Shown piece after piece: positions 1-7,132 of a stretch of 19,668 nt of DNA. Below the pieces are notes generated by a model. The model was given only the letters and a program-made list of their open reading frames with translations. It had not been told where the DNA came from and made no database searches. Both the position numbers and the translations under genes were made by a program. The stretch's first letter is position 1, and each line of letters starts with the position of its first letter. This DNA is from CAZKDV01 sp964551645 (GTDB lineage Bacteria > Bacteroidota > Bacteroidia > Bacteroidales > DTU049): the NCBI GenBank assembly GCA_964551645.1, contig CAZKDV010000043.1, forward strand, positions 1 through 19,668. The letters are read 5' to 3'.

Positions 1-2
1 TT

Positions 3-143
3 GTTATCAATAAATTATACATGAATTTAAAACTCAAATGCGTAATCTGGGTTAATGAAAGACCAAGAAAAAAATTAAATTATGATAATCCTAAAAATCT
101 TTTTTCTAAATTTGTAAATAAAAAAGTTGCATTTACAACTTGA
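3..143 (+). mobile_element. C-terminal end of an IS30-family-like transposase (partial, cut by window edge)
   Basis: A frame is open from the left window edge and ends at a TGA at 141-143. It reads ...VNERPRKKLNYDNPKNLF, then KVAFTT and stop. A conserved [I/L]NxRPRKxL[N/G]Y followed by xPxxxF, ending in a short hydrophobic 'VAF/ALxT' tail, is how IS30-family DDE transposases finish: these residues lie just after the last catalytic Glu of the integrase core. Only about the last 45 residues are visible, so I cannot say whether the transposase is intact upstream or a decayed remnant. An ATG at 21 is probably internal. A 6-bp inverted repeat (124-129 / 136-141) lies at the very end of the gene. 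The terminal inverted repeat of the element would be expected shortly downstream but cannot be recognised without the left end. An unrelated integrase-core protein is the main alternative. Confidence 0.6.
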
Positions 144-249
144 ATCTAGGATTTCCTTTTCTTCAACCTCAATTTTTTTATTTTTTGCCATAATTCCTTG
201 TACATTTAAATTACAAATGTGCATAAAATGCTGAAAGTTATTTATTTGA
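144..249. other. AT-rich spacer between transposase end and ClbS-like gene
   Basis: About 105 bp, very AT-rich. It probably contains the end of the IS30-like element and the 3' flank of the minus-strand gene that ends at 250. I see no clear terminator. A 38-codon minus-strand frame starting at 193 runs antisense into the transposase tail and has no protein-like features. Confidence 0.4.
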
Positions 250-762
250 TTATTTTACTGTTAATTCTTTCTTGTGTTTTTTAAGTTTTTTCATTGCCCA
301 ATCGTAATGACTTGAAGTTGCCGAAACACAATAACTTCCTAAACTTGTTGTTCCTGTCCACGAAAAGTATTTGTTTGTAAAAAGTTGTTCGTTAGTAAAT
401 GTATCGATTAATTGCATAACTTCTGCATGGCTTGTCTGCACAATAGTTATAGCGTTCTGATAAGGCGTAGCTTGGTGCTTTTTCCAAAATTCGATGTTTA
501 TTTGTGGATATGTTTTCCAATTGTAAGGTTCTGGTAAAAAGTTTGACTTTTGTCCAGACAGATTTAACTTTATCCAGTTCAACAATAGTTGGTGCCATTC
601 GTACAAATGCACTAAAACATCGCGAATATTTTTATCTCTATCTTCGAATGAGAACGATTTCTCTTGTTCTTTTATGCTCATTGAGTTGATAAGAGTGAAT
701 AATTTGTTGAAATTTTCTTCACTTTGCTCAATGAGTTGCTGTTTTGTTATTGGTCGTCCCAT
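250..762 (-). CDS. ClbS/DfsB family four-helix-bundle protein (DUF1706)
   Basis: 170 aa, normal length for the family. The N-terminus MGRPITKQQLIEQSEENFNK, followed by a helix with IRDVLVHLYEWHQLLLNWI and the segment around LPEPYNWKTYP, is the typical pattern of ClbS/DfsB-like (DUF1706) proteins of the DinB-like superfamily. A conserved aromatic stretch near the C-terminus (residues about 145-160, SATSSHYDWAMKKLKKH) fits the last helix. ClbS itself is the colibactin self-resistance protein, a cyclopropane hydrolase. Most homologues in genomes without colibactin genes have no known substrate, so that activity should not be assumed here. It is cytoplasmic, with no signal peptide. The gene stands alone, divergent from the tRNA/rimP block and next to an IS30-like transposase end, which suggests an accessory, possibly mobile, locus. 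The ATG at 762 is well supported because the family begins at this residue. Confidence 0.85.
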   Translation of the reverse strand: MGRPITKQQLIEQSEENFNKLFTLINSMSIKEQEKSFSFEDRDKNIRDVLVHLYEWHQLLLNWIKLNLSGQKSNFLPEPYNWKTYPQINIEFWKKHQATPYQNAITIVQTSHAEVMQLIDTFTNEQLFTNKYFSWTGTTSLGSYCVSATSSHYDWAMKKLKKHKKELTVK

Positions 763-1054
763 AGTTATTTTTTTATTTTATCCTGCTATCAAGATTTTGC
801 AGGTCTTGTCAAATTTTATTCAATTACACTGTTATTCTTTTCAAATGACTGATAATGTTTAATTTATGAAGCAAATTTACAACATTTTTATGTTGTAAAT
901 TTCATTTGTGTACAAATATGATTGAAATTTAAAAGTGCTTTAAATCAAGTTTTATATAAATGCACAATGGCTTAATATATTTGCATCCATATTGTATAGT
1001 TTGCTGATAATCAGTATAAATTTAATAATTTTCAAAAAAAAGCATATATATTTT
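763..1054. other. Intergenic region between the ClbS-like gene and the tRNA-Gln promoter
   Basis: About 290 bp of AT-rich DNA with no convincing gene on either strand. It contains the palindrome described separately (873-902), a short dyad CTGATAATCAG (near 1004-1014), and a plus-strand TATATTTG at 976-983 that matches the Bacteroidota -7 consensus but has no matching -33 TTG. I could not assign a product to that possible promoter. Confidence 0.5.
872..902 (-). promoter_or_regulatory. Perfect palindrome overlapping a putative -7 element of the ClbS-like gene
   Basis: Arms AAATTTACAACAT (873-885) and ATGTTGTAAATTT (890-902) are perfect 13-bp inverted repeats separated by TTTT. On the minus strand, the outer part of the left arm with C872 reads TAAATTTG (879 to 872), which fits the Bacteroidota -7 consensus TAnnTTTG. 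It is oriented toward the ClbS-like gene, which starts at 762. No good -33 TTG is present at the usual spacing. The likeliest role is a repressor operator over the promoter. A structured transcript end is possible but less likely, because no gene ends here. Confidence 0.5.
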
Positions 1055-1084
1055 TTGTTAGATTAAAAAAAGTTAGTAATTTTG
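1055..1084 (+). promoter_or_regulatory. Bacteroidota-type promoter for tRNA-Gln
   Basis: A -33 TTG (1055-1057) and a -7 TAATTTTG (1077-1084) are separated by 19 bp, matching the Bacteroidota primary sigma consensus (TTG / TAnnTTTG). Transcription would start near 1090, about 12 nt ahead of the mature tRNA 5' end at 1102. This is the only good promoter seen ahead of tRNA-Gln and rimP-nusA-infB, so it may serve both by read-through. Confidence 0.7.
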
Positions 1085-1101
1085 CAAACACTTTTGAGTA
1101 T

Positions 1102-1172
1102 TGTCCGATTGTGTAATGGCAGCACCGCAGATTTTGGTTCTGTTAGTCTAGGTTCGAATCCTAGTCGGACAA
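1102..1172 (+). tRNA. tRNA-Gln (anticodon TTG)
   Basis: Cloverleaf built by eye. The acceptor stem is TGTCCGA (1102-1108) with TCGGACA (1165-1171) and discriminator A1172. The D-arm contains TGTAATGGCAGCA. The anticodon stem GCAGA/TCTGT carries the loop TTTTGGT, giving anticodon TTG (reads CAA/CAG, Gln). The T-arm has GGTTCGAATCC. The 3' CCA is not encoded. An acceptor starting U-G is typical of tRNA-Gln. It is the first gene of the rimP-nusA-infB block, in the position occupied by metY in E. coli. Confidence 0.96.
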
Positions 1173-1199
1173 CATGACAAAGGAAGATTGATTATAGTT

Positions 1200-1227
1200 A
1201 AGGGGCTTCAATAGCCCCTTATTTTTT
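1200..1227 (+). terminator. Rho-independent terminator between tRNA-Gln and rimP
   Basis: An 8-bp perfect stem AAGGGGCT (1200-1207) / AGCCCCTT (1213-1220) with a 5-nt loop is followed by A and six T residues (1222-1227). This is one of the most GC-rich hairpins in native DNA of the window. It lies 28 nt after the tRNA and only 17 nt before the rimP ATG (1245), with no recognisable promoter in between. It may therefore act as a partial terminator or attenuator for the downstream operon as well as ending the tRNA transcript. Confidence 0.85.
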
Positions 1228-1244
1228 AAACTAAGGTGTTAATC

Positions 1245-1706
1245 ATGATTACAAAAGAAAGAGTTTTGCAAATAGTTGAAGAAATTCTTAAAGATAGTGA
1301 TAAATACATCACTTCAATAAAAGTTATGCCAGGAAACCGAATTAAGATTTCAATTGATAGCGATACAGTTGTCGGAATTAATGACTGTGCTGATATTAAC
1401 AAAAAACTTGAGAAAGCATTAGATAGAGATAAAGAAGATTTTGATTTAGAGATTTCTTCTCACGGATTGACTGAAAGTATAGTGTTGCCACGACAATTTA
1501 AAAAACATATTGGTAAAACTTTTGATATTACACTTAAGAATGGAGAAAAAATTATTGGAACATTGCTTGAGTTTAATGAACAGTATTTTACCATAGAAAG
1601 CATACAAAATAATAAAAAAAGCGAAAAACCGAATATTATTCATAAAATAGAATATATGGAAACAAAAAAAATAATTATTAATCTTTCACAATTAAAACTA
1701 AAATAA
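1245..1706 (+). CDS. rimP: Ribosome maturation factor RimP
   Basis: 154 aa from the ATG at 1245. This start has AAGG 8 nt upstream and is preferred over an in-frame GTG at 1236. RimP binds the 30S subunit and helps late 30S assembly. The N-terminal alpha/beta domain (about residues 1-80) contains CADINKKLEKALD, then LEISSHGLTESI, the family's 'evSSPGL' segment with His in place of Pro. A smaller SH3-like barrel follows (about 85-150, KTFDITLKNGEKIIGTL). The stop is 2 bp before the nusA ATG, so the two genes are almost certainly co-transcribed and probably translationally coupled. The order rimP-nusA-infB is conserved across bacteria and confirms the call despite the modest sequence conservation usual for RimP. 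Confidence 0.94.
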   Translation: MITKERVLQIVEEILKDSDKYITSIKVMPGNRIKISIDSDTVVGINDCADINKKLEKALDRDKEDFDLEISSHGLTESIVLPRQFKKHIGKTFDITLKNGEKIIGTLLEFNEQYFTIESIQNNKKSEKPNIIHKIEYMETKKIIINLSQLKLK

Positions 1707-1708
1707 AA

Positions 1709-2950
1709 ATGGAAAATTTGAATCTAGTTGAAACATTTTCCGAATTTAAGGAATTTAAAAATATTGACCGTCCAACAATGATGAAAATACTTGAAGAAGT
1801 ATTTTTGCAATTGCTATCAAAAAAACACGGAAATGCAGATAATTTTGATGTAATCGTTAATATTGATAAAGGTGCTTTGGAAATTTGGCATCATAGAGAA
1901 ATCGTTGAAGATGAAGACTTTGTTGATGAAAATACTCAAATAGCATATTCAGATGCAATTAAAATTGAACCCGACTTTGAAGTGGGAGAAGAAGTATTTG
2001 AACCAGTTAGACTTTCTGACTTTCAAAGAAGAGAAATTAATACAATAAGAAATCAATTAAATACAAAGTTAATTGAACTTGAAAAAGACAATGTTTACAA
2101 AAAATATATAGATAAAATTGGAGAAATAGTTTCTGGTGAAGTATATCAAATTTGGCGTAAAGAAATATTAGTATTTGACGAGGAAGGCATTGAATTAGTT
2201 TTGCCTCGCACAGAGCAGATACCTTCAGACTTTTACAAAAAAGGTGATACTTTAAGAGCAGTTGTTCATACAGTTGAGATAGTAAAAGGATCTCCATTTA
2301 TACTCTTATCACGAACATCTGAAGTGTTTCTTGAGCGATTGCTTGAACAAGAAGTACCGGAAATATTTGACGGCTTAATCACAATTAGAAAAATTGTTAG
2401 AATTCCGGGTGAGCGTGCAAAAGTTGCCGTTGAGTCTTATGATGAACGAATCGACCCCGTAGGTGCTTGTGTCGGAATGAAAGGTTCGCGTATTCATGGC
2501 ATTGTTAAAGAACTTCGACTTGAAAGTATTGATGTTATCAATTACACCACCAATACTCAGCTGTATATTTCGCGTGCGCTTAGTCCCGCTACTATTACTT
2601 CAATTAAAATCATTGAAGATGATAAAAATAAAAAAGCTGAAGTGTTTCTGAAACCTAATCAAGTTTCACTTGCAATTGGAAAAGGTGGACATAATATAAA
2701 ATTGGCAGCTAAACTTACTGGCTATCAAATTGATGTTTATAGAGATAGTGTACCCGATTCTGAAGATGTTGCATTGGAAGAGTTTTCAGATGAAATTGAA
2801 GAATGGATTATTAGTGAATTTAGAAAAGTAGGTTTTGATACCGCAAAAAGTGTACTTGAAGTAAGTTTTGATGAATTATTAAAAAGAATTGACTTAGAAG
2901 AAGAAACAATAATTGATGTACTAAGAATACTAAAAGCTGAATTTGAATAA
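1709..2950 (+). CDS. nusA: Transcription termination/antitermination factor NusA
   Basis: 413 aa, normal for Bacteroidota NusA, which lack the C-terminal AR repeats of E. coli. NusA binds RNA polymerase and nascent RNA, enhances pausing and hairpin termination, and takes part in antitermination. Domains in order: the RNAP-binding N-terminal domain (about 1-130); S1 domain (about 138-202, GEIVSGEVYQIWRKEILV); KH1 with the hallmark DPVGACVGMKGSRI (249-262); KH2 with LAIGKGGHNIKLAAKLTG (321-338); and a short acidic C-terminal helical part (350-413). It lies between rimP and infB. NusA is known to autoregulate its operon in other bacteria, and the hairpin terminator ahead of rimP is a natural target for such control (inference). 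Confidence 0.98.
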   Translation: MENLNLVETFSEFKEFKNIDRPTMMKILEEVFLQLLSKKHGNADNFDVIVNIDKGALEIWHHREIVEDEDFVDENTQIAYSDAIKIEPDFEVGEEVFEPVRLSDFQRREINTIRNQLNTKLIELEKDNVYKKYIDKIGEIVSGEVYQIWRKEILVFDEEGIELVLPRTEQIPSDFYKKGDTLRAVVHTVEIVKGSPFILLSRTSEVFLERLLEQEVPEIFDGLITIRKIVRIPGERAKVAVESYDERIDPVGACVGMKGSRIHGIVKELRLESIDVINYTTNTQLYISRALSPATITSIKIIEDDKNKKAEVFLKPNQVSLAIGKGGHNIKLAAKLTGYQIDVYRDSVPDSEDVALEEFSDEIEEWIISEFRKVGFDTAKSVLEVSFDELLKRIDLEEETIIDVLRILKAEFE

Positions 2951-3005
2951 TATTTGTAATTTTAACCACAAGAATTGAGAAAAAGTAAAATAAGGAAAGT
3001 AATAT

Positions 3006-5987
3006 ATGACCCAAGAAAATACTGCCAGGCGTATCAATAGAGTTACAACAGAACTAAATGTTTCTTTGGCTATGATTAATGAGTTTTTGAGAAAAAAGAA
3101 TGTCATTACAGAAGACCTTGGTCCAAATAGCAGAATAGAATATGATGTTTATACGATATTGCTTGAAGAGTTTAAAGCTGAGAAAAATATCAAACAAGAA
3201 AGTCAAAAGATTGAAATAGGCGCTGGAAAAAAAGAAAAAATTAGCATCGTAAAAGAAGACATTCCGGTAGCTACTGTTACTCCTGCAAAAACTGAAGAGA
3301 AATCAAAAACTGTTGAGACAAAAGAAAAAGAAATTATTCCCGAAGAAGCAGTTGTTGCAACAGAAGAAACAACAGAAACAACGGAAATAGAAGAAGTTAA
3401 AGAAGAAGAAAAAAAAGAAGCCGTTCAAGCTGATAAAAATGCCACGAAAGAAATTGAGGTAATTAAACCGAATGTTAAACCTGTAAAAGATGTTAAAGTT
3501 GTTTCGAAAATAGATATAACTGAAAAACCTAAGAAAAAAAAGGAAGATGCGAAAAAAGCAAAATCGCCTAAAAAAGAAGAAAAGAAAGAAGATATTAAAA
3601 TAACTACTGAAATTGAAAAAACTGAAGAGATTGAAGATATTGTTGTTCCAATTACTCAAGAGCTAACAGAGCAAACTGAAATTGTTATTGAAGAAAAAGA
3701 AACTATATCAGAGCCGATAATTGTTGTTGAACCTAAAATTGAAGATCAAGATATTCTTTCAGAAGAAGTTATTGAGCAAGAACCGATTATTGAAACCGAA
3801 CAAAAAATTAAAGAAGAGGATAAAGGTCCTGAAAAAATTGAAACACAATACGAAGTACTTAAAGGCACAACAGTAGTAGGGAAAATAGATTTAGATGCTT
3901 TTAAAAAACCTGAGAAAACAGAAACTAAACCGGCTGAAAAGAAAACTCCAGTTGCTTCATCTCATGACAATAAAAATCAAAAGAAAAAGAGAAGACGCAT
4001 TCAACAAGATGATCCTAAGCGTAAACCAGTTTTAGATACTAAAAAACCACAAAAAGATAAAGATAGAACTGTTACTGAAGTTTCAGACGAAGAAATACAA
4101 AGACAAGTAAAAGAAACATTAGCAAGACTTACTGCTGCAGGAACTAAATCTAAAGCTTCAAAATATAGAAGGCAAAAGAGAGACACTGTTCAACAACAAA
4201 TGCAGGCAGATATTGAAGAACAAGCAAAACAAAAGCATATTCTTAAAGTTACTGAATTTTTAACAGCAAATGACCTTGCTTTAATGATGAATATTCATGT
4301 CAATCAAGTTATTTCAACTTGTTTGAATTTAGGCTTGTTTGTGTCTATTAATCAACGATTAGATGCGGAAGCAATTACTTTGGTTGCTGATGAATTTGGT
4401 TTTGATGTCGAATTTATGAGTATGGATGGCGATGACGATATGGACGAAGAGTTTGAAGAAGATACAGCAAACTTGAAATCAAGACATCCTGTAGTTACTG
4501 TGATGGGGCATGTGGATCACGGGAAAACTTCACTTCTTGACTATATTCGTAGTGCTAATGTTATTGCTGGCGAGGCTGGTGGCATTACGCAACATATAGG
4601 TGCTTATGAGGTAAGATTAGAAAGTAATAAAAAAATAACTTTTTTAGATACTCCCGGACATGAAGCTTTTACAGCTATGCGTGCACGTGGGGCAAAATTA
4701 ACAGATATTGCAATTATTGTGATTGCTTCTGATGACAAAGTGATGCCACAAACTATTGAAGCTATTAATCATGCCAGAGCAGCAAATGTTCCAATGGTTT
4801 TTGCAATCAATAAAATGGATAAACCGAGTGCTAATCCTGAAAAAATTAAAGAAGAATTATCACAAATGAACATTCTTGTTGAGGATTGGGGTGGTAAGTT
4901 TCAAAGTCAAGAAATTAGTGCAAAAACCGGATTAAATGTTGATTTGCTTCTTGAAAAAGTGTTGTTAGAAGCGGAATTATTAGATTTGAAAGCAAACTAT
5001 GATAGGAGTTCGGTGGGTACAGTAATAGAGTCTTCATTGGAAAAGGGCAGGGGATATGTTACTAAAGTATTAGTGCAAAGTGGAACTCTCGAAGTGGGAG
5101 ATATCGTTGTTGCTGGCTGTTTTCATGGTAAAGTAAAAGCAATGTTTAACGAAAGAAATAAACCTTTAGCCTTAGCTACTCCTTCAACGCCTGTATTGTT
5201 GTTAGGATTAGATGGTGCGCCTCAAGCAGGTGATAAGTTTGTGATTGTTGAGTCAGAAAAAGATGCTAAACAAATGTGTGCAAAGAGACAACAACTTATT
5301 CGTGAACAAGGATTGCGTACGCAAAAACATATTACATTAGATGAACTCGGCAGAAGAATTGCAATTGGAGATTTTAAAGAACTTAATATTATTGTTAAGG
5401 GTGATGTTGACGGTTCGATAGAAGCATTGTCAGACTCATTACTACGCTTATCTACTAAGAAAATTCAAGTTAATATTATTCATAAATCAGTTGGTCAAAT
5501 CACTGAATCCGATGTACTTCTTGCGTCTGCATCTGATGCTATCATCGTTGGTTTCCAAGTTAGACCATCAATAAATGCTCGCAAATTAGCCGAAACAGAA
5601 CAAATAGATATCAGAACTTACTCTGTAATTTATGATGCAATTGAAGAAATTAAAACAGCTATGGAAGGTATGTTGTCTCCAACAGTTGTTGAAAAAATTG
5701 TTTCAAATGTTGAGGTTAGAGATGTGTTTAAAGTATCTAAAGTTGGAACTGTGGCAGGTTGTATGGTATTAGACGGCAAAATTACCAGAAACACAAAAGT
5801 ACGCATTATTCGTGATGGTATTGTGATATACAACGGACATCTTAGCTCAATGAAACGATTTAAAGATGATGTGCGAGAAGTGGCAGCTGGTTATGAATGT
5901 GGACTTAGCGTTGAAAACTTTAATGATATCAAAGTAAATGATATTATTGAAGGATATGAAATAATAGAACAAAAAGCTAAGCTATAA
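3006..5987 (+). CDS. infB: Translation initiation factor IF-2
   Basis: 993 aa, at the long end but usual for Bacteroidota IF2. This GTPase delivers initiator tRNA to the 30S subunit and promotes subunit joining. A first IF2_N-type helical module spans about 5-55. A long, low-complexity Lys/Glu/Thr-rich linker (about 57-400) is probably disordered. A second IF2_N-like module (about 410-470) precedes the G domain: G1 GHVDHGKT (501-508), G2 GGITQHIG (525-532), G3 DTPGHE (548-553), G4 NKMD (602-605) and G5 SAKTG. Beta-barrel domain II, domain III and the fMet-tRNA-binding C-terminal domain follow. The 55-bp gap after nusA has no terminator. The stop codon overlaps the end of the convergent gene by 6 bp, and no hairpin with a T-tract is seen just after it, so transcripts from both sides probably run into each other. 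Confidence 0.99.
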   Translation: MTQENTARRINRVTTELNVSLAMINEFLRKKNVITEDLGPNSRIEYDVYTILLEEFKAEKNIKQESQKIEIGAGKKEKISIVKEDIPVATVTPAKTEEKSKTVETKEKEIIPEEAVVATEETTETTEIEEVKEEEKKEAVQADKNATKEIEVIKPNVKPVKDVKVVSKIDITEKPKKKKEDAKKAKSPKKEEKKEDIKITTEIEKTEEIEDIVVPITQELTEQTEIVIEEKETISEPIIVVEPKIEDQDILSEEVIEQEPIIETEQKIKEEDKGPEKIETQYEVLKGTTVVGKIDLDAFKKPEKTETKPAEKKTPVASSHDNKNQKKKRRRIQQDDPKRKPVLDTKKPQKDKDRTVTEVSDEEIQRQVKETLARLTAAGTKSKASKYRRQKRDTVQQQMQADIEEQAKQKHILKVTEFLTANDLALMMNIHVNQVISTCLNLGLFVSINQRLDAEAITLVADEFGFDVEFMSMDGDDDMDEEFEEDTANLKSRHPVVTVMGHVDHGKTSLLDYIRSANVIAGEAGGITQHIGAYEVRLESNKKITFLDTPGHEAFTAMRARGAKLTDIAIIVIASDDKVMPQTIEAINHARAANVPMVFAINKMDKPSANPEKIKEELSQMNILVEDWGGKFQSQEISAKTGLNVDLLLEKVLLEAELLDLKANYDRSSVGTVIESSLEKGRGYVTKVLVQSGTLEVGDIVVAGCFHGKVKAMFNERNKPLALATPSTPVLLLGLDGAPQAGDKFVIVESEKDAKQMCAKRQQLIREQGLRTQKHITLDELGRRIAIGDFKELNIIVKGDVDGSIEALSDSLLRLSTKKIQVNIIHKSVGQITESDVLLASASDAIIVGFQVRPSINARKLAETEQIDIRTYSVIYDAIEEIKTAMEGMLSPTVVEKIVSNVEVRDVFKVSKVGTVAGCMVLDGKITRNTKVRIIRDGIVIYNGHLSSMKRFKDDVREVAAGYECGLSVENFNDIKVNDIIEGYEIIEQKAKL

Positions 5988-7124
5988 AATAGTAGTTTTT
6001 TGTCGCGATTTTTTACGCAAAAATAATAGGTGTATTGTTATAATAACAAAATAGATTATTAAGGATACATACAAAAGGTTTTTCATGTTGTAGGAATAAA
6101 TTATCCAAGCAACTATTATATTCAAAACACCACCAATTCCAATAATTAAGTGAGTTTTTGTGAAGACTTTGATAAGTCCATCACCTGATAGAATAACAAG
6201 AAATGGAACAATAGTGAAAAATATTCTATCTGAAACAAATGGATGTATGGGCAAAAGAAGTATTGTAACAATTAGAGTTGATAGTGAAGCAAGTATAATT
6301 TGATTTTTGTGATAATAAATTTGCTTGAATATTTGTGGTAAGGAAATAATGAAAATAAGCCAAAATACATCAAAAACCCTATAAAATTGACTAATGTCGG
6401 AAAGTCTGTAATAGACCCTATCATAATATTCTCTGGTGTCAGCTATGCGACTAATGATTGAGGTGCCTAAAGTATTTTCCATTATTAATAAACCACAAAT
6501 AAATAATATCAAAAAACTTAATAAAGCTGTTGTGATAAGTGTGATTTTGTTAATAAGTTTTTTGTTTGAAAATAAAATGAAAAACATAAAAAATACTAAT
6601 CCTGCAATTGCATTTTCTTTTGAGAAAACTCCTATACATGCAATGATTGCAATGAGAAATGCTTGCCTCAAGCTATTTGTATTTGAGTTTGTTAAAGTCA
6701 TATAGATAAGCAGAAGTATAAAAAACCATGCAATTACATCAGAAATAATAAACAAAGAGAATACGGCAAATACTTGACAAGTTGTAAACATAATCATTGC
6801 AGAAAGTGCGATGGTTTCTTCTTTATATATATGTTTCATAATGCTGTAAATCAAAAAGCCGCAGGCATAGAAAGCAATAATATTTTGAAGTATAAATATA
6901 TAGTTGGGGTGTATGTTTAAGGTTTTTTCAATAAGTCCCGGCAGAAATAATACTAATGGTTTACTAATTCTTGATTGTATGTCTGCTCCACCTTCTATGT
7001 TAAATAAATATCTTGCACCACTAATATAGCTTGGTGTGTCAAATTCTATCCATCTCAAAAAATCAAAAGCAAACCAATATACAATGATTTGTATTGATAG
7101 AATAATAAAAATAGTCTTTTTCAT
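5982..7124 (-). CDS. Multi-pass membrane protein, GT-C glycosyltransferase-like
   Basis: 380 aa, about ten hydrophobic segments, and a short basic C-terminal tail (RKKSRQK). After the first membrane segment there is an acidic residue in a periplasmic-loop context (FDTPSYISGA, D29). GVFSKENAIAG (residues 165-175) resembles the conserved Lys-Glu region of PMT/ArnT-type GT-C enzymes, which use polyprenyl-phosphate sugars as donors. The likely role is transfer of a sugar to a lipid or protein on the periplasmic side of the inner membrane, but the substrate cannot be read from the sequence and the family call rests on topology and these motifs only. The start lies 8 bp after the porU2 stop, so it is the last gene of the porV2-porU2 operon, and it ends inside infB. 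A GT-C enzyme beside a T9SS sortase is suggestive because many T9SS clients are glycosylated or attached to LPS. Confidence 0.55.
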   Translation of the reverse strand: MKKTIFIILSIQIIVYWFAFDFLRWIEFDTPSYISGARYLFNIEGGADIQSRISKPLVLFLPGLIEKTLNIHPNYIFILQNIIAFYACGFLIYSIMKHIYKEETIALSAMIMFTTCQVFAVFSLFIISDVIAWFFILLLIYMTLTNSNTNSLRQAFLIAIIACIGVFSKENAIAGLVFFMFFILFSNKKLINKITLITTALLSFLILFICGLLIMENTLGTSIISRIADTREYYDRVYYRLSDISQFYRVFDVFWLIFIISLPQIFKQIYYHKNQIILASLSTLIVTILLLPIHPFVSDRIFFTIVPFLVILSGDGLIKVFTKTHLIIGIGGVLNIIVAWIIYSYNMKNLLYVSLIIYFVIITIHLLFLRKKSRQKTTIL

Positions 7125-7132
7125 TATGATTT

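Noticed and set aside
77..193. 38-codon minus-strand frame with a purine-rich leader (starts MAKNKKIEVEE)
   Set aside because: It is antisense to the transposase tail, has no protein-like pattern beyond its first third, and the plus-strand frame matches a known family.
976..983. TATATTTG as a promoter for a small RNA
   Set aside because: No -33 element at the right spacing, and no structured RNA or frame could be recognised downstream before the tRNA promoter.
1004..1014. Short dyad CTGATAATCAG upstream of the tRNA promoter
   Set aside because: 5-bp arms are too short to separate from chance, and it is not placed over a promoter element.
3303..3659. Long Phe-rich minus-strand frame inside infB
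   Set aside because: It is the mirror of the Lys/Glu-rich IF2 linker (AAA/GAA codons read backwards), not a gene.
3180..4200. Low-complexity Lys/Glu-rich stretch suggesting repeats or foreign DNA
   Set aside because: It is the normal variable linker of long Bacteroidota IF2; the base composition fits the surrounding genes.
5990..6020. Possible terminator for infB around the T-run and TCGCGA
   Set aside because: No stem of useful length precedes the T-run, and the region codes for the end of the convergent membrane protein.
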